Shown piece after piece: positions 1 to 5,156 of a stretch of 5,393 nt of DNA. The stretch's first letter is position 1. Each line of letters starts with the position of its first letter. The position numbers and the translations under genes were made by a program. The notes under the pieces were generated by a model, which worked only from the letters and a program-made list of their open reading frames with translations, did no database searches and was not told where the DNA came from. The DNA is taken from NCBI GenBank assembly GCA_040757355.1, contig JBFLWY010000090.1, positions 1-5,393 on the forward strand, given 5' to 3'. Source of the DNA: DTYU01 sp040757355. GTDB lineage: Bacteria > Bacillota > Desulfotomaculia > Desulfotomaculales > Ammonificaceae.

Positions 1-1
1 A

Positions 2-104
2 GAAGGTCTCTCCTCCAAAGCTCAAAAAGTCCTATTGAGTGCTGGGCATTTAAGCTCAATGAAGGTCTGTCCTTCAAAGGGCAAAAAGTCCATTGAGTGC
101 TGGG
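2..104 (+). repeat. Two tandem half-copies of the TGAGTGCTGGG foldback repeat
   Basis: Two direct copies start with GAAGGTCT and end with TTGAGTGCTGGG: 2-46 and 61-104, a period of 59 nt. They agree at about 40 of 45 positions with one indel, and 47-60 is a linker. Both resemble the right-hand arm (3427-3471) of the fuller element between purD and hisD, in the same orientation. The left arm beginning CCCAGCACTCA is absent here, so these are solo right arms. The first copy begins at the window edge, so more of the cluster may lie outside. The function is unknown; the location is downstream of hisB. Confidence 0.8.
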
Positions 105-220
105 TCGTGAACGACTCCCTTGAAAATCGTTCGACAGTTCACAGTTTCGGCTTAAGGTGATGGACCTTTAGGGTCCACAAGGTCCATCAATTTCAGCTTA
201 ACTTTGAACGTCGAACTTCT
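105..220. other. Non-coding spacer after hisB with heptamer-like words
   Basis: No gene is seen here. The stretch 122-149 divides into related 7-nt words (gaaaatc, gttcgac, agttcac, agtttcg). The first 14 nt recur with one mismatch at 5014-5027 in the purH-purD gap. The 10-mer aacgtcgaac at 207-216 is the reverse complement of 5054-5063. The spacer is therefore assembled from the same short words as the other intergenic regions. There is no T-tract that would make a classical terminator for hisB, and no hisH start is visible. Confidence 0.55.
159..188 (-). other. Stem-loop with two competing pairings downstream of hisB
   Basis: GATGGACC (159-166) can pair with GGTCCATC (181-188) as an 8-bp stem with a 14-nt loop. 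Alternatively TGGACC (161-166) can pair with GGTCCA (172-177) as a 6-bp stem with a 5-nt loop. The two structures share one arm and exclude each other. The site lies 33-62 nt past the hisB stop on the transcribed strand. No U-run follows in that direction, so this is not a standard intrinsic terminator. It may be a 3'-end stabilising or processing hairpin, which is inference. Confidence 0.45.
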
Positions 221-811
221 CTAAAGCATCCCCTTAGTCGACGGTACGCCTTTTGCCCGACTGTCCAGGGCCACAGCATCCCCCAGTGCACGCCCGCAGG
301 CTTTAAAAAGCGCCTCGCAGATGTGGTGCGTATTGCGCCCGCTAAGGACGTGGAGGTGCAGCGTAATGCCGGCATTAACCGCAAGCGCACGGAAGAATTC
401 CGGCAACAGTTCAGTATCAAAATCCCCGACGCGCGGCGCAGGCAGGTCGCCGTTAAAAACCAGGTGTCCCCGCCCGCTGATGTCCACCGCCGCCAGGGCA
501 AGAGCCTCGTCCATCGGCACAACCGCGTGTCCGAAGCGGCGAATCCCTTCTTTCGTCCCGATTGCCTGGCTGAATGCCTGCCCGATGGCGATGCCGACGT
601 CTTCAACAGTGTGGTGCGCATCAACGTTAAGGTCTCCTTCTGCAACCACCTCGATATCGAAGACTGCAAAGCGGGTGAGCAGCCGTAACATATGTTCAAA
701 GAACCCTACACCGGTCTTAACGCCGCAACTGCCGGTTCCGTCGAGGTTGAGGGCAAGCCGCACCGCAGTTTCAGACGTTTCACGGGTGACAACCGCCTTT
801 CGCTCAAGCAT
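221..811 (-). CDS. hisB: Imidazoleglycerol-phosphate dehydratase
   Basis: This cytosolic manganese enzyme dehydrates imidazole glycerol phosphate to imidazole acetol phosphate, the step before HisC. The 196-residue product matches the usual monofunctional dehydratase (about 195 aa); there is no fused histidinol-phosphatase domain as in E. coli HisB. The two internally similar halves each carry a histidine-rich metal motif: FFEHML (37-42) with DAHHTVED (64-71), and GRNTHHICEALFKA (158-171). PMDEAL (99-104), VDISGR (109-114) and the terminal PSTKGML (190-196) are also typical. The ATG at 811 is chosen because the family alignment begins at MLERKAVVTRET and GGGGAGG lies about 10 nt upstream (822-828); the open frame continues to 913 but would overlap hisC. 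It follows hisC after 19 nt, so the two are almost certainly cotranscribed. FFEHML replaces the more common FFDHML, a mild substitution. Confidence 0.97.
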   Translation of the reverse strand: MLERKAVVTRETSETAVRLALNLDGTGSCGVKTGVGFFEHMLRLLTRFAVFDIEVVAEGDLNVDAHHTVEDVGIAIGQAFSQAIGTKEGIRRFGHAVVPMDEALALAAVDISGRGHLVFNGDLPAPRVGDFDTELLPEFFRALAVNAGITLHLHVLSGRNTHHICEALFKACGRALGDAVALDSRAKGVPSTKGML

Positions 812-830
812 TTTCCAAAAACCTCCCCTA

Positions 831-1895
831 TTACGATAGCACGTCAACCAGAGCCTTGACAAAGGTTTCGTTCTCCTCCGGGGTGCCCACATTGACCCGT
901 AAACATCCCTCAAGACCCGGGCCTTCCACGTTCCGGATAAGAACTCGGTGTTTGAGTAAACCTTCGTATACAGTCGCCGCCGGCAGCGGGGTACGGAAGA
1001 GCAGGAAGTTGGCCCGGGAGGGGAAAACCGCCACGCCGGGAACCTCCTTCAGCCGTCTGAAAAGCTCCTCCCGGTCTGCAATGATTGCCCGGATGCGTTG
1101 CTCAAAAACCGGGAGGTGCTCAAGCACCGTCAGCGCCGCAAGTTGCGAGAAGGCATTCAGGTTAAAAGGCTGTTTAACTTTCAAAAGCTCGCTTATCACT
1201 GCCTCGTCCGCCAGAAGGTACCCGACCCGCAGTCCGGCAAGGCCGAAAGCCTTAGAAAACGTCCTGAGAACCACCAGGCGCGGGTAACGCTGTACTAAAT
1301 CAGTGCAGGTGTCCCCGGCAAACTCGGTGTATGCCTCGTCAAGAACAACCAGACCGGCAGTTTCCTTCAGCAGGGTCTCCACCTCGTCCCGGCTGACCAC
1401 GTTCCCGGTCGGGTTGTTAGGCGAGCACAGGATTACCAGCCTGGCATCCGCTGTGCGCGCTGCGGAGATCAATGCCGGCACATCCGGAGCAAAGTCCTCC
1501 AGGCGCGGCACCTCAACCGGAACAGCCCCGGCAATCCGGGCATGGATCCCGTACATAGAGAAGGTCGGGGGCGTGATCACGACACGGCCGCCGCCCCCGA
1601 AAGTCAACAGCAGCGTAAGGATCAGCTCATCAGAGCCGTTCCCTGCCAGTATCTTCCCGGGTTCCAGACCGGTGTATCCGGCCAGCGCCCGCCGCAAATC
1701 CACCGCCATAGGGTCCGGGTACCGGGTGAATGTCTGGCCGCCCACCCGCTGGAAGATTTGGGCCAAAACCTCGGGCTCAAAATCGTATGGGTTCTCGTTG
1801 GCGTCGAGCTTTATGTATCCCGGGTAGTGAGAGACGGCATAGGGAACCAGGTCGCGTAAATCTGGTCGTACTAGGTCCCTTACCCGCTCAGTCAT
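831..1895 (-). CDS. hisC: Histidinol-phosphate aminotransferase
   Basis: This PLP-dependent fold-type I aminotransferase moves an amino group from glutamate to imidazole acetol phosphate, giving histidinol phosphate. The 354 residues are a normal family length. Visible landmarks in order are KLDANENPYDF (29-39) for the N-terminal substrate region, YPDP (59-62), AGNGSDELI (84-92) for cofactor phosphate contacts, SPNNPTG (158-164), LDEAYTEF (185-192) with the PLP-ring aspartate D186, TFSKAFGLAGLRVGY (212-226) with Schiff-base lysine K215 and arginine R223, and a C-terminal NFLLF/RVNVGTPEEN stretch. Clostridia have several HisC-like aminotransferases, but position between hisD and hisB settles the role. 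The ATG at 1895 (MTERVRDL) is preferred over the in-frame ATG at 1922 because GGGAGG lies 9 nt upstream of it and the extra nine residues do not look conserved. It is separated from hisD by 61 nt. Confidence 0.96.
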   Translation of the reverse strand: MTERVRDLVRPDLRDLVPYAVSHYPGYIKLDANENPYDFEPEVLAQIFQRVGGQTFTRYPDPMAVDLRRALAGYTGLEPGKILAGNGSDELILTLLLTFGGGGRVVITPPTFSMYGIHARIAGAVPVEVPRLEDFAPDVPALISAARTADARLVILCSPNNPTGNVVSRDEVETLLKETAGLVVLDEAYTEFAGDTCTDLVQRYPRLVVLRTFSKAFGLAGLRVGYLLADEAVISELLKVKQPFNLNAFSQLAALTVLEHLPVFEQRIRAIIADREELFRRLKEVPGVAVFPSRANFLLFRTPLPAATVYEGLLKHRVLIRNVEGPGLEGCLRVNVGTPEENETFVKALVDVLS

Positions 1896-1903
1896 CCTTT
1901 GAA

Positions 1904-1910
1904 TCCTCCC
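1904..1910 (-). promoter_or_regulatory. Shine-Dalgarno deciding the hisC start
   Basis: The transcribed strand reads GGGAGGA here, with GGAGG ending 9 nt before ATG at 1895. The site lies inside the longer open frame that begins at ATG 1922, so it argues for translation starting at 1895. The upstream ATG has only a weaker AGGAAA-like sequence before it. Confidence 0.75.
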
Positions 1911-1934
1911 GAAAACGATCATTTATTTCCTGGT

Positions 1935-1951
1935 GCAGGCCGAGGGCCCGC
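1935..1951 (-). other. Compact hairpin between hisD and hisC
   Basis: In the transcribed strand GCGGGCC and GGCCTGC form a 7-bp stem, including one G-U pair, around a 3-nt CTC loop. It lies just after the hisD stop (1957) and before both possible hisC starts. No U-run follows, so it is not an intrinsic terminator. It could act as an mRNA processing or stability element, or be incidental. Confidence 0.4.
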
Positions 1952-1956
1952 ATTGA

Positions 1957-3258
1957 CTACTCCTCAAAAAAGAAACCTGTCCCCTTTTTTCTTAACATAA
2001 TAGCTGTTTGATGCGCCGGCAAACCCTCAACTGAAGCCAGTAAGGCCGCCGGGCCGGCGAGCCCTTCGAAGACCCCTGGAGAAAGACCGACGAAGTTGAT
2101 CCGCTTAGTGAAATCCGCCACCCCGAGCGGCGAAAAAAAGCGCGCTGAGCCCCCGGTCGGCAGAACATGATTCGGTCCGGCGATATAGTCCCCGATTGGT
2201 ACCGGCGAGTAAGGGCCTAGAAAAACCGCCCCGGCGTTTCTTATTTCGCCAAGCCAGGCGGAGGGTTCGGCAACCAGCAGCTCCAAGTGCTCCGGTGCGA
2301 AACGGTTCGCATAGCTGACCGCTGCAGCCAGATCGGGCGCTATCAAGGCCGCCGCATGCGCCAGCGCCCGCCGGGCCACCTCCGGTTCGCCAAGGGCGAC
2401 AAACGCCGCCTGCAGCGCTTTATTCACGCGGCAGGCTAATTCCCGGCTGGTGGTCACCAACAGCACCCGCGCATCGGGGTCGTGTTCAGCCTGGGCAAGC
2501 AGGTCCGCAGCGACATACCGCGGGTCGGCGGTGTCGTCTGCAACCACCACTACTTCGCTCGGTCCGGCGAGGATGTCGATCCCCACGACGCCGAAAACCG
2601 CCCGTTTCGCCAGCGTAACGTAAATGTTGCCGGGTCCCACGATCTTATCAACCCGCGGAACCCGCTGCGTGCCAAAAGCAAGGGCGGCCACCGCCTGCGC
2701 ACCGCCGACCCGAAAAACCGTGTCCACGCCCGCCTCACGCGCCGCCACCAGCACGTGGGGGTCGATTCTTCCTCCCGGGCCGGGGGGCGTGACCATCACC
2801 ACTTCCCGCACTCCCGCCACGCGTGCCGGTACCGCGTTCATCAGCACCGAAGAGGGATACCGCGCCCTCCCTCCGGGTACATAGACGCCCACCCGATCGA
2901 GGGGACGCACAAGCTGTCCCAGAACAGAACCGTCCGGCTTGACCTCCCGCCAGGTCTCGGCCACCTGTTTCGCGTGGAAGTCAAAGATTCGTTCCCGCGC
3001 CAATCGCAGCGCAGAAACATATTCCGCCGAAACCGCCCCGTAAGCGTTATCGATCTCGGCCTCTCCCACGGCCAGCCCTTCCGGTTCCAGTTCCACGTTA
3101 TCGAACTGTGCCGTGAAGGCGCACAGCGCCGCATCCCCTTCGGCACGCACCCGGGCGATGATGGCATCTACCGCCCGCGCCGCCTCTTCCGGGAGTGAAA
3201 ACTCCCTGTCGAGGAACCGCTCTGCATCCGGATCATCAAATTCTAAAACCCGCAGCAA
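1957..3258 (-). CDS. hisD: Histidinol dehydrogenase
   Basis: This zinc enzyme oxidises L-histidinol to histidine in two NAD-dependent steps, the end of the pathway. The 433 residues match the family (434 in E. coli). Zinc ligands are Q256 and H259 (LAQAEHDPD), D357 (PIGDYIAGPNH) and H416 (EGLPAHQTA). The catalytic base pair is E323-H324 (FAPEHLEL). VYVPGGRARYPSSVLMN (125-141), VGGAQAVAALAFGT (184-197), DKIVGPGNIYVTLAKR (204-219) and DILAGPSEV (228-236) are the expected NAD and substrate-binding blocks. The start is TTG at 3258: GGGAGGAG lies just upstream and no better start is in frame. The last eleven residues (RKKGTGFFFEE) do not look like a normal HisD tail and come from a REP-like sequence, but they fall after all active-site residues, so the enzyme should work. 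It is the first gene of hisDCB, 291 nt downstream of purD. Confidence 0.97.
   Translation of the reverse strand: MLRVLEFDDPDAERFLDREFSLPEEAARAVDAIIARVRAEGDAALCAFTAQFDNVELEPEGLAVGEAEIDNAYGAVSAEYVSALRLARERIFDFHAKQVAETWREVKPDGSVLGQLVRPLDRVGVYVPGGRARYPSSVLMNAVPARVAGVREVVMVTPPGPGGRIDPHVLVAAREAGVDTVFRVGGAQAVAALAFGTQRVPRVDKIVGPGNIYVTLAKRAVFGVVGIDILAGPSEVVVVADDTADPRYVAADLLAQAEHDPDARVLLVTTSRELACRVNKALQAAFVALGEPEVARRALAHAAALIAPDLAAAVSYANRFAPEHLELLVAEPSAWLGEIRNAGAVFLGPYSPVPIGDYIAGPNHVLPTGGSARFFSPLGVADFTKRINFVGLSPGVFEGLAGPAALLASVEGLPAHQTAIMLRKKGTGFFFEE
1966..1991 (-). repeat. REP-like sequence embedded in the 3' end of hisD
   Basis: AAAAAAG (1966-1972) and CTTTTTT (1984-1990) are perfect inverted repeats flanking an 11-nt centre that reads GGGACAGGTTT on the minus strand. 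From memory, A-run/GGGGACAGG/T-run sequences like this recur many times in genomes of Firmicutes and other bacteria, often near REP-associated (Y1-type) transposases, and commonly extend proteins with KKGTG-like tails. Here it encodes exactly KKGTGFFF of HisD. Only one copy is in the window, so its repeat nature is recognised rather than shown. Confidence 0.55.
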
Positions 3259-3262
3259 TTTG

Positions 3263-3270
3263 CTCCTCCC
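3263..3270 (-). promoter_or_regulatory. Strong Shine-Dalgarno for the hisD TTG start
   Basis: The transcribed strand reads GGGAGGAG. GGAGG is followed by 6 nt and then TTG (3258-3256). A near-perfect ribosome site at ordinary distance supports the non-ATG start and accounts for the lack of any in-frame ATG near the family N-terminus. Confidence 0.8.
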
Positions 3271-3297
3271 AAAAAACGTTCAAGCTTATGCTGACAG

Positions 3298-3370
3298 CCC
3301 AGCACTCAGTGTAGACCCTTAAGTTTTTGAAGCTACTACTTAATTCTGGCTAATGAAGGTTTCTTCTTCG
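3298..3370 (+). repeat. Foldback repeat, copy A (lacks right arm)
   Basis: This 73-nt unit begins CCCAGCACTCAG and ends TTCTTCG, where copy B begins at once. A and B have identical length and agree at the left terminus, around GCTAC and at GGCTAA. They therefore look like a 73-nt tandem duplication of the left part of one element. The right arm ending TGAGTGCTGGG is missing here. The unit lies upstream of hisD, only 28 nt from the hisD Shine-Dalgarno, and would be part of the hisD leader if transcription comes from purD. Confidence 0.75.
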
Positions 3371-3471
3371 CCCAGCACTCAATGTTATCATTGTACTTTT
3401 AAAGCTACCACTTCTTTTAGGCTAACGAATGTCTCCCGGTTCGAAGCTCAAAAACTGCTCTGAGTGCCGGG
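3371..3471 (+). repeat. Foldback (MITE-like) element, most complete copy B
   Basis: This 101-nt element starts CCCAGCACTCAA and ends CTGAGTGCCGGG, which are terminal inverted repeats of 12 nt with two differences. The similarity extends inward: a TTTT(G/A)A-GCT block lies on the left side, and its complement AGCTCAAAAA on the right. The whole element could thus fold into one imperfect hairpin. A small internal stem CAATG/CATTG occurs at 3380-3393. There is no coding capacity, so any movement would need a transposase elsewhere. No clear target-site duplication flanks it. Confidence 0.75.
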
Positions 3472-3531
3472 TCAAAAGCCTCGCTGAGTGCTGGGTGGGG
3501 TCCATGCGCCAACACACCTCTGAGTGCTGGG
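3448..3531 (+). repeat. Tandem copies of the right end of the foldback element
   Basis: The 24-nt right end of copy B (3448-3471) is followed directly by a second 24-nt copy (3472-3495, about 19 of 24 identical). After a short insert comes a third, more diverged copy (3508-3531), whose last 12 nt, CTGAGTGCTGGG, are identical to the second. The three ends sit immediately after the purD stop on the transcribed strand. They suggest repeated local duplication or successive insertions at the same place. Confidence 0.7.
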
Positions 3532-3549
3532 CCGGCAGACAGGCCGTTT

Positions 3550-4860
3550 TCACCTTTCGTTGCGCGGCTGGCCGCATGGAACACTCATCCCTGATTTATG
3601 TCTCAACGCCTTTTGCCCGATGTCCCGCCGGCAGTGCATCCCTTCGAAGCTTATCCTGTCCACCGCTTCATAGGCAAGCCGGATGGCGTTATACACATCC
3701 GTTCCCCGGGCGGTCACCCCCAAAACCCGGCCCCCGGCAGTCACAAACTCTCCGTTCTTCAAACCCGTGCCGGCATGAAAAACCATTACGTCAGGCGGCA
3801 AATTCCCTAAACCGTTAATAGGGTAACCCCTTTGATAGCTGCCGGGATAACCCGCAGACGCCAACACCACACAGACCGCGGCTCCCGGATGCCAGGCCAG
3901 TTTTACGTCCCGTAAACCGCCGGCGGCGGCGGCTTCCAGCGCCTCTACAAGGTCGCTGGCCCAAAGGTACAGGAGCGGCTGGGCCTCGGGGTCGCCGAAA
4001 CGCACGTTGAACTCCAAAACCTTCGGCCCGTCCCGTGTCAACATCAAGCCGGCGTACAGCACGCCTCGGTAAGTGATCCCTTCCTCCTTCAAGCCCCGAA
4101 CGGTAGGAACAAGGATCTCCTGTTCGATGCGCGAGAGCAGCTCCGGCGTGACCACCGGTGCCGGGGCGTAAGCCCCCATTCCACCGGTGTTGGGTCCCCT
4201 GTCCCCATCGTATACCGGCTTGTGGTCCTGTGCGGGAAGAAGCGGGAGGACCGTTTCTCCGTCGGTCAGGGCGAGTACGCTTGCCTCCTCGCCGCAAAGC
4301 CGTTCTTCAACCAGAATCCGCGCTCCCGCAGCGCCGAATGCTTTCGCCTCCATCATCTCTACTATTGCCGCTTCGGCTTCCGCAGGGCTTTCCGCCACGA
4401 TCACCCCTTTGCCGGCGGCCAGCCCGTCCGCCTTAACCACGCACGGGCCGCCCAAACGCCGCACATACTCCTTTGCGCTGCCCGGCGCATCGAAAACCGC
4501 GGCCTTGGCCGTGGGTACCCCGTGCCGCAGCATAACCTCCTTGGCAAAGACCTTGCTCGCTTCGAGGCGCGCAGCCTCCCGCCGCGGCCCGAATATCTTG
4601 AGCCCCGCCGCGTCGAAAGCGTCGACAACTCCGGCGGCCAGGGGCGCTTCCGGCCCGACAACCGTCAGGTCGACACCCTCGGAGCGGGCGAAAGCAAGCA
4701 GGCCGTCTATGTCCTCGGCTTTAATGCCGGCGCATGTTGCGTGCTGTGCAATCCCCGCGTTTCCCGGCGCACAGAAAACTTTCTTTACTACAGGGCTCTG
4801 GGCGATCTTCCAGACCAGGGCGTGCTCCCGCCCCCCGCCGCCGACCACGAGAACTTTCAA
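3550..4860 (-). CDS. purD: Phosphoribosylamine-glycine ligase (GAR synthetase)
   Basis: This ATP-grasp enzyme joins glycine to 5-phosphoribosylamine, giving glycinamide ribonucleotide, the second step of purine synthesis, in the cytosol. Landmarks with the start at 4860 are VLVVGGGGREHAL (3-15), PGNAG (32-36), VVGPEAPL (67-74), the ATP-grasp lysine region KADGLAAGKGV (143-153), HKPVYDGDRGPNTGGMG (213-229), and EFNVRFGDPEAQ (283-294) with the magnesium-binding acid and asparagine. The C-terminal GYP and EGMHCRRDIG (406-415) match the family. The start is TTG, because the alignment begins at KVLVVGGGG and GGAGGAG stands 6 nt upstream; the ATG at 4917 would add 19 unconserved residues and overlaps the predicted promoter. 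The product has 436 residues, about 15 more than usual, because RHKSGMSVPCGQPRNER follows the normal end at GQKAL. It follows purH after an unusually long 422 nt. Confidence 0.97.
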   Translation of the reverse strand: MKVLVVGGGGREHALVWKIAQSPVVKKVFCAPGNAGIAQHATCAGIKAEDIDGLLAFARSEGVDLTVVGPEAPLAAGVVDAFDAAGLKIFGPRREAARLEASKVFAKEVMLRHGVPTAKAAVFDAPGSAKEYVRRLGGPCVVKADGLAAGKGVIVAESPAEAEAAIVEMMEAKAFGAAGARILVEERLCGEEASVLALTDGETVLPLLPAQDHKPVYDGDRGPNTGGMGAYAPAPVVTPELLSRIEQEILVPTVRGLKEEGITYRGVLYAGLMLTRDGPKVLEFNVRFGDPEAQPLLYLWASDLVEALEAAAAGGLRDVKLAWHPGAAVCVVLASAGYPGSYQRGYPINGLGNLPPDVMVFHAGTGLKNGEFVTAGGRVLGVTARGTDVYNAIRLAYEAVDRISFEGMHCRRDIGQKALRHKSGMSVPCGQPRNER

Positions 4861-4866
4861 TCTGTG

Positions 4867-4873
4867 CTCCTCC
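4867..4873 (-). promoter_or_regulatory. Shine-Dalgarno deciding the purD TTG start
   Basis: The transcribed strand reads GGAGGAG, followed by 6 nt and TTG (4860-4858), whose next codons encode KVLVVGGGG, the conserved PurD N-terminus. No comparable site precedes the in-frame ATG at 4917, so TTG is the preferred start. Confidence 0.8.
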
Positions 4874-4905
4874 GAAAATAGATCTACCGCCAAGACGCCA
4901 AGAAC

Positions 4906-4934
4906 GTTATGAATCAAGAAAATAAATGTGACAA
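4906..4934 (-). promoter_or_regulatory. Candidate sigma-A-type promoter for purD
   Basis: On the minus strand TTGTCA (4934-4929, 5 of 6 to TTGACA) is followed by a 17-nt spacer and CATAAC (4911-4906, 4 of 6 to TATAAT). AT-rich sequence lies upstream (about 4937-4975), as in UP elements. Initiation near 4899 would give a leader of about 39 nt containing the ribosome site at 4867-4873. This would let purD be transcribed independently of purH. It is a prediction from consensus alone. Confidence 0.4.
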
Positions 4935-5013
4935 CAGGAAAATCATTATTTCCAGCGTTTATTTTAGTCCCTTCGCCGGTGCGGGCCGAATGCCCCGCAT
5001 GGGTTACTGCTTC

Positions 5014-5073
5014 GAAAATCGTTCAACCTTATCCTGCCAAACCTTTGGGGTCCGTTCGACGTTCTACGTTGAT
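5014..5073. repeat. Heptamer-type intergenic words
   Basis: The 14-mer gaaaatcgttcaac at 5014-5027 recurs with one mismatch at 122-135 after hisB. Three consecutive 7-mers starting CGTT lie at 5053-5059, 5060-5066 and 5067-5073. The 10-mer at 5054-5063 is repeated inverted at 207-216. All fall outside genes. The stretch is a shorter relative of the array at 5157-5265. Confidence 0.5.
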
Positions 5074-5156
5074 AAAACCGAAGCAAGAGCAATTGAATCA
5101 TTTTCGTTTCCAGTGGCGACGATGAACCGTCGTGAGGGACTCCTCCCAAAGAGTTA

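Noticed and set aside
246..260. A 15-nt exact match (acgccttttgcccga) near the 3' ends of both hisB (246-260) and purD (3606-3620).
   Set aside because: It is read in different frames and encodes family-typical residues in each gene (SRAKG in HisB, IGQKA in PurD). Flanking identity soon fades, so coincidence is the simpler explanation.
1966..1990. A6G / CT6 palindrome as an intrinsic terminator for hisD.
   Set aside because: The stem is almost all A-T, it lies inside the coding frame before the stop, and hisC follows on the same strand.
2482..3198. Long plus-strand open frames opposite hisD, purD, hisC and hisB (up to 241 codons).
   Set aside because: They are shadows of GC-rich genes: no ribosome sites, low-complexity arginine, serine and proline-rich translations, and the minus-strand frames are unambiguous known enzymes.
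3298..3531. AGCACTC and GAGTGCT cores identical to the arms of the CIRCE heat-shock operator (HrcA site).
   Set aside because: CIRCE needs TTAGCACTC-N9-GAGTGCTAA. Here the opposing arms are about 79 nt or more apart and the outer bases are CC/GG rather than TT/AA, so the match is to the half-site core only.
3298..3531. CRISPR-like array (several copies of TGAGTGCTGGG at 3471, 3495, 3531, plus 46 and 104).
   Set aside because: Repeat units are short and imperfect, spacing is irregular (24, 36 and 59 nt), both orientations occur, the between-repeat DNA is itself repeated, and no cas gene is present.
3290..3543. Possible target-site duplication (GCTGACAG before 3298 and GCAGACAG after 3531).
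   Set aside because: It is imperfect and not directly adjacent on the right side, and the cluster is a composite of several ends, so no simple duplication can be assigned.
3533..3550. CGGC-agacag-GCCG followed by TTTT, a possible plus-strand terminator.
   Set aside because: The stem is only 4 bp and no plus-strand gene ends there.
4964..5149. A 61-codon minus-strand open frame between purH and purD.
   Set aside because: Its start codon overlaps the only GGGAGGAG sequence rather than following it, and its composition reflects repeats and a hairpin; there is no family resemblance.
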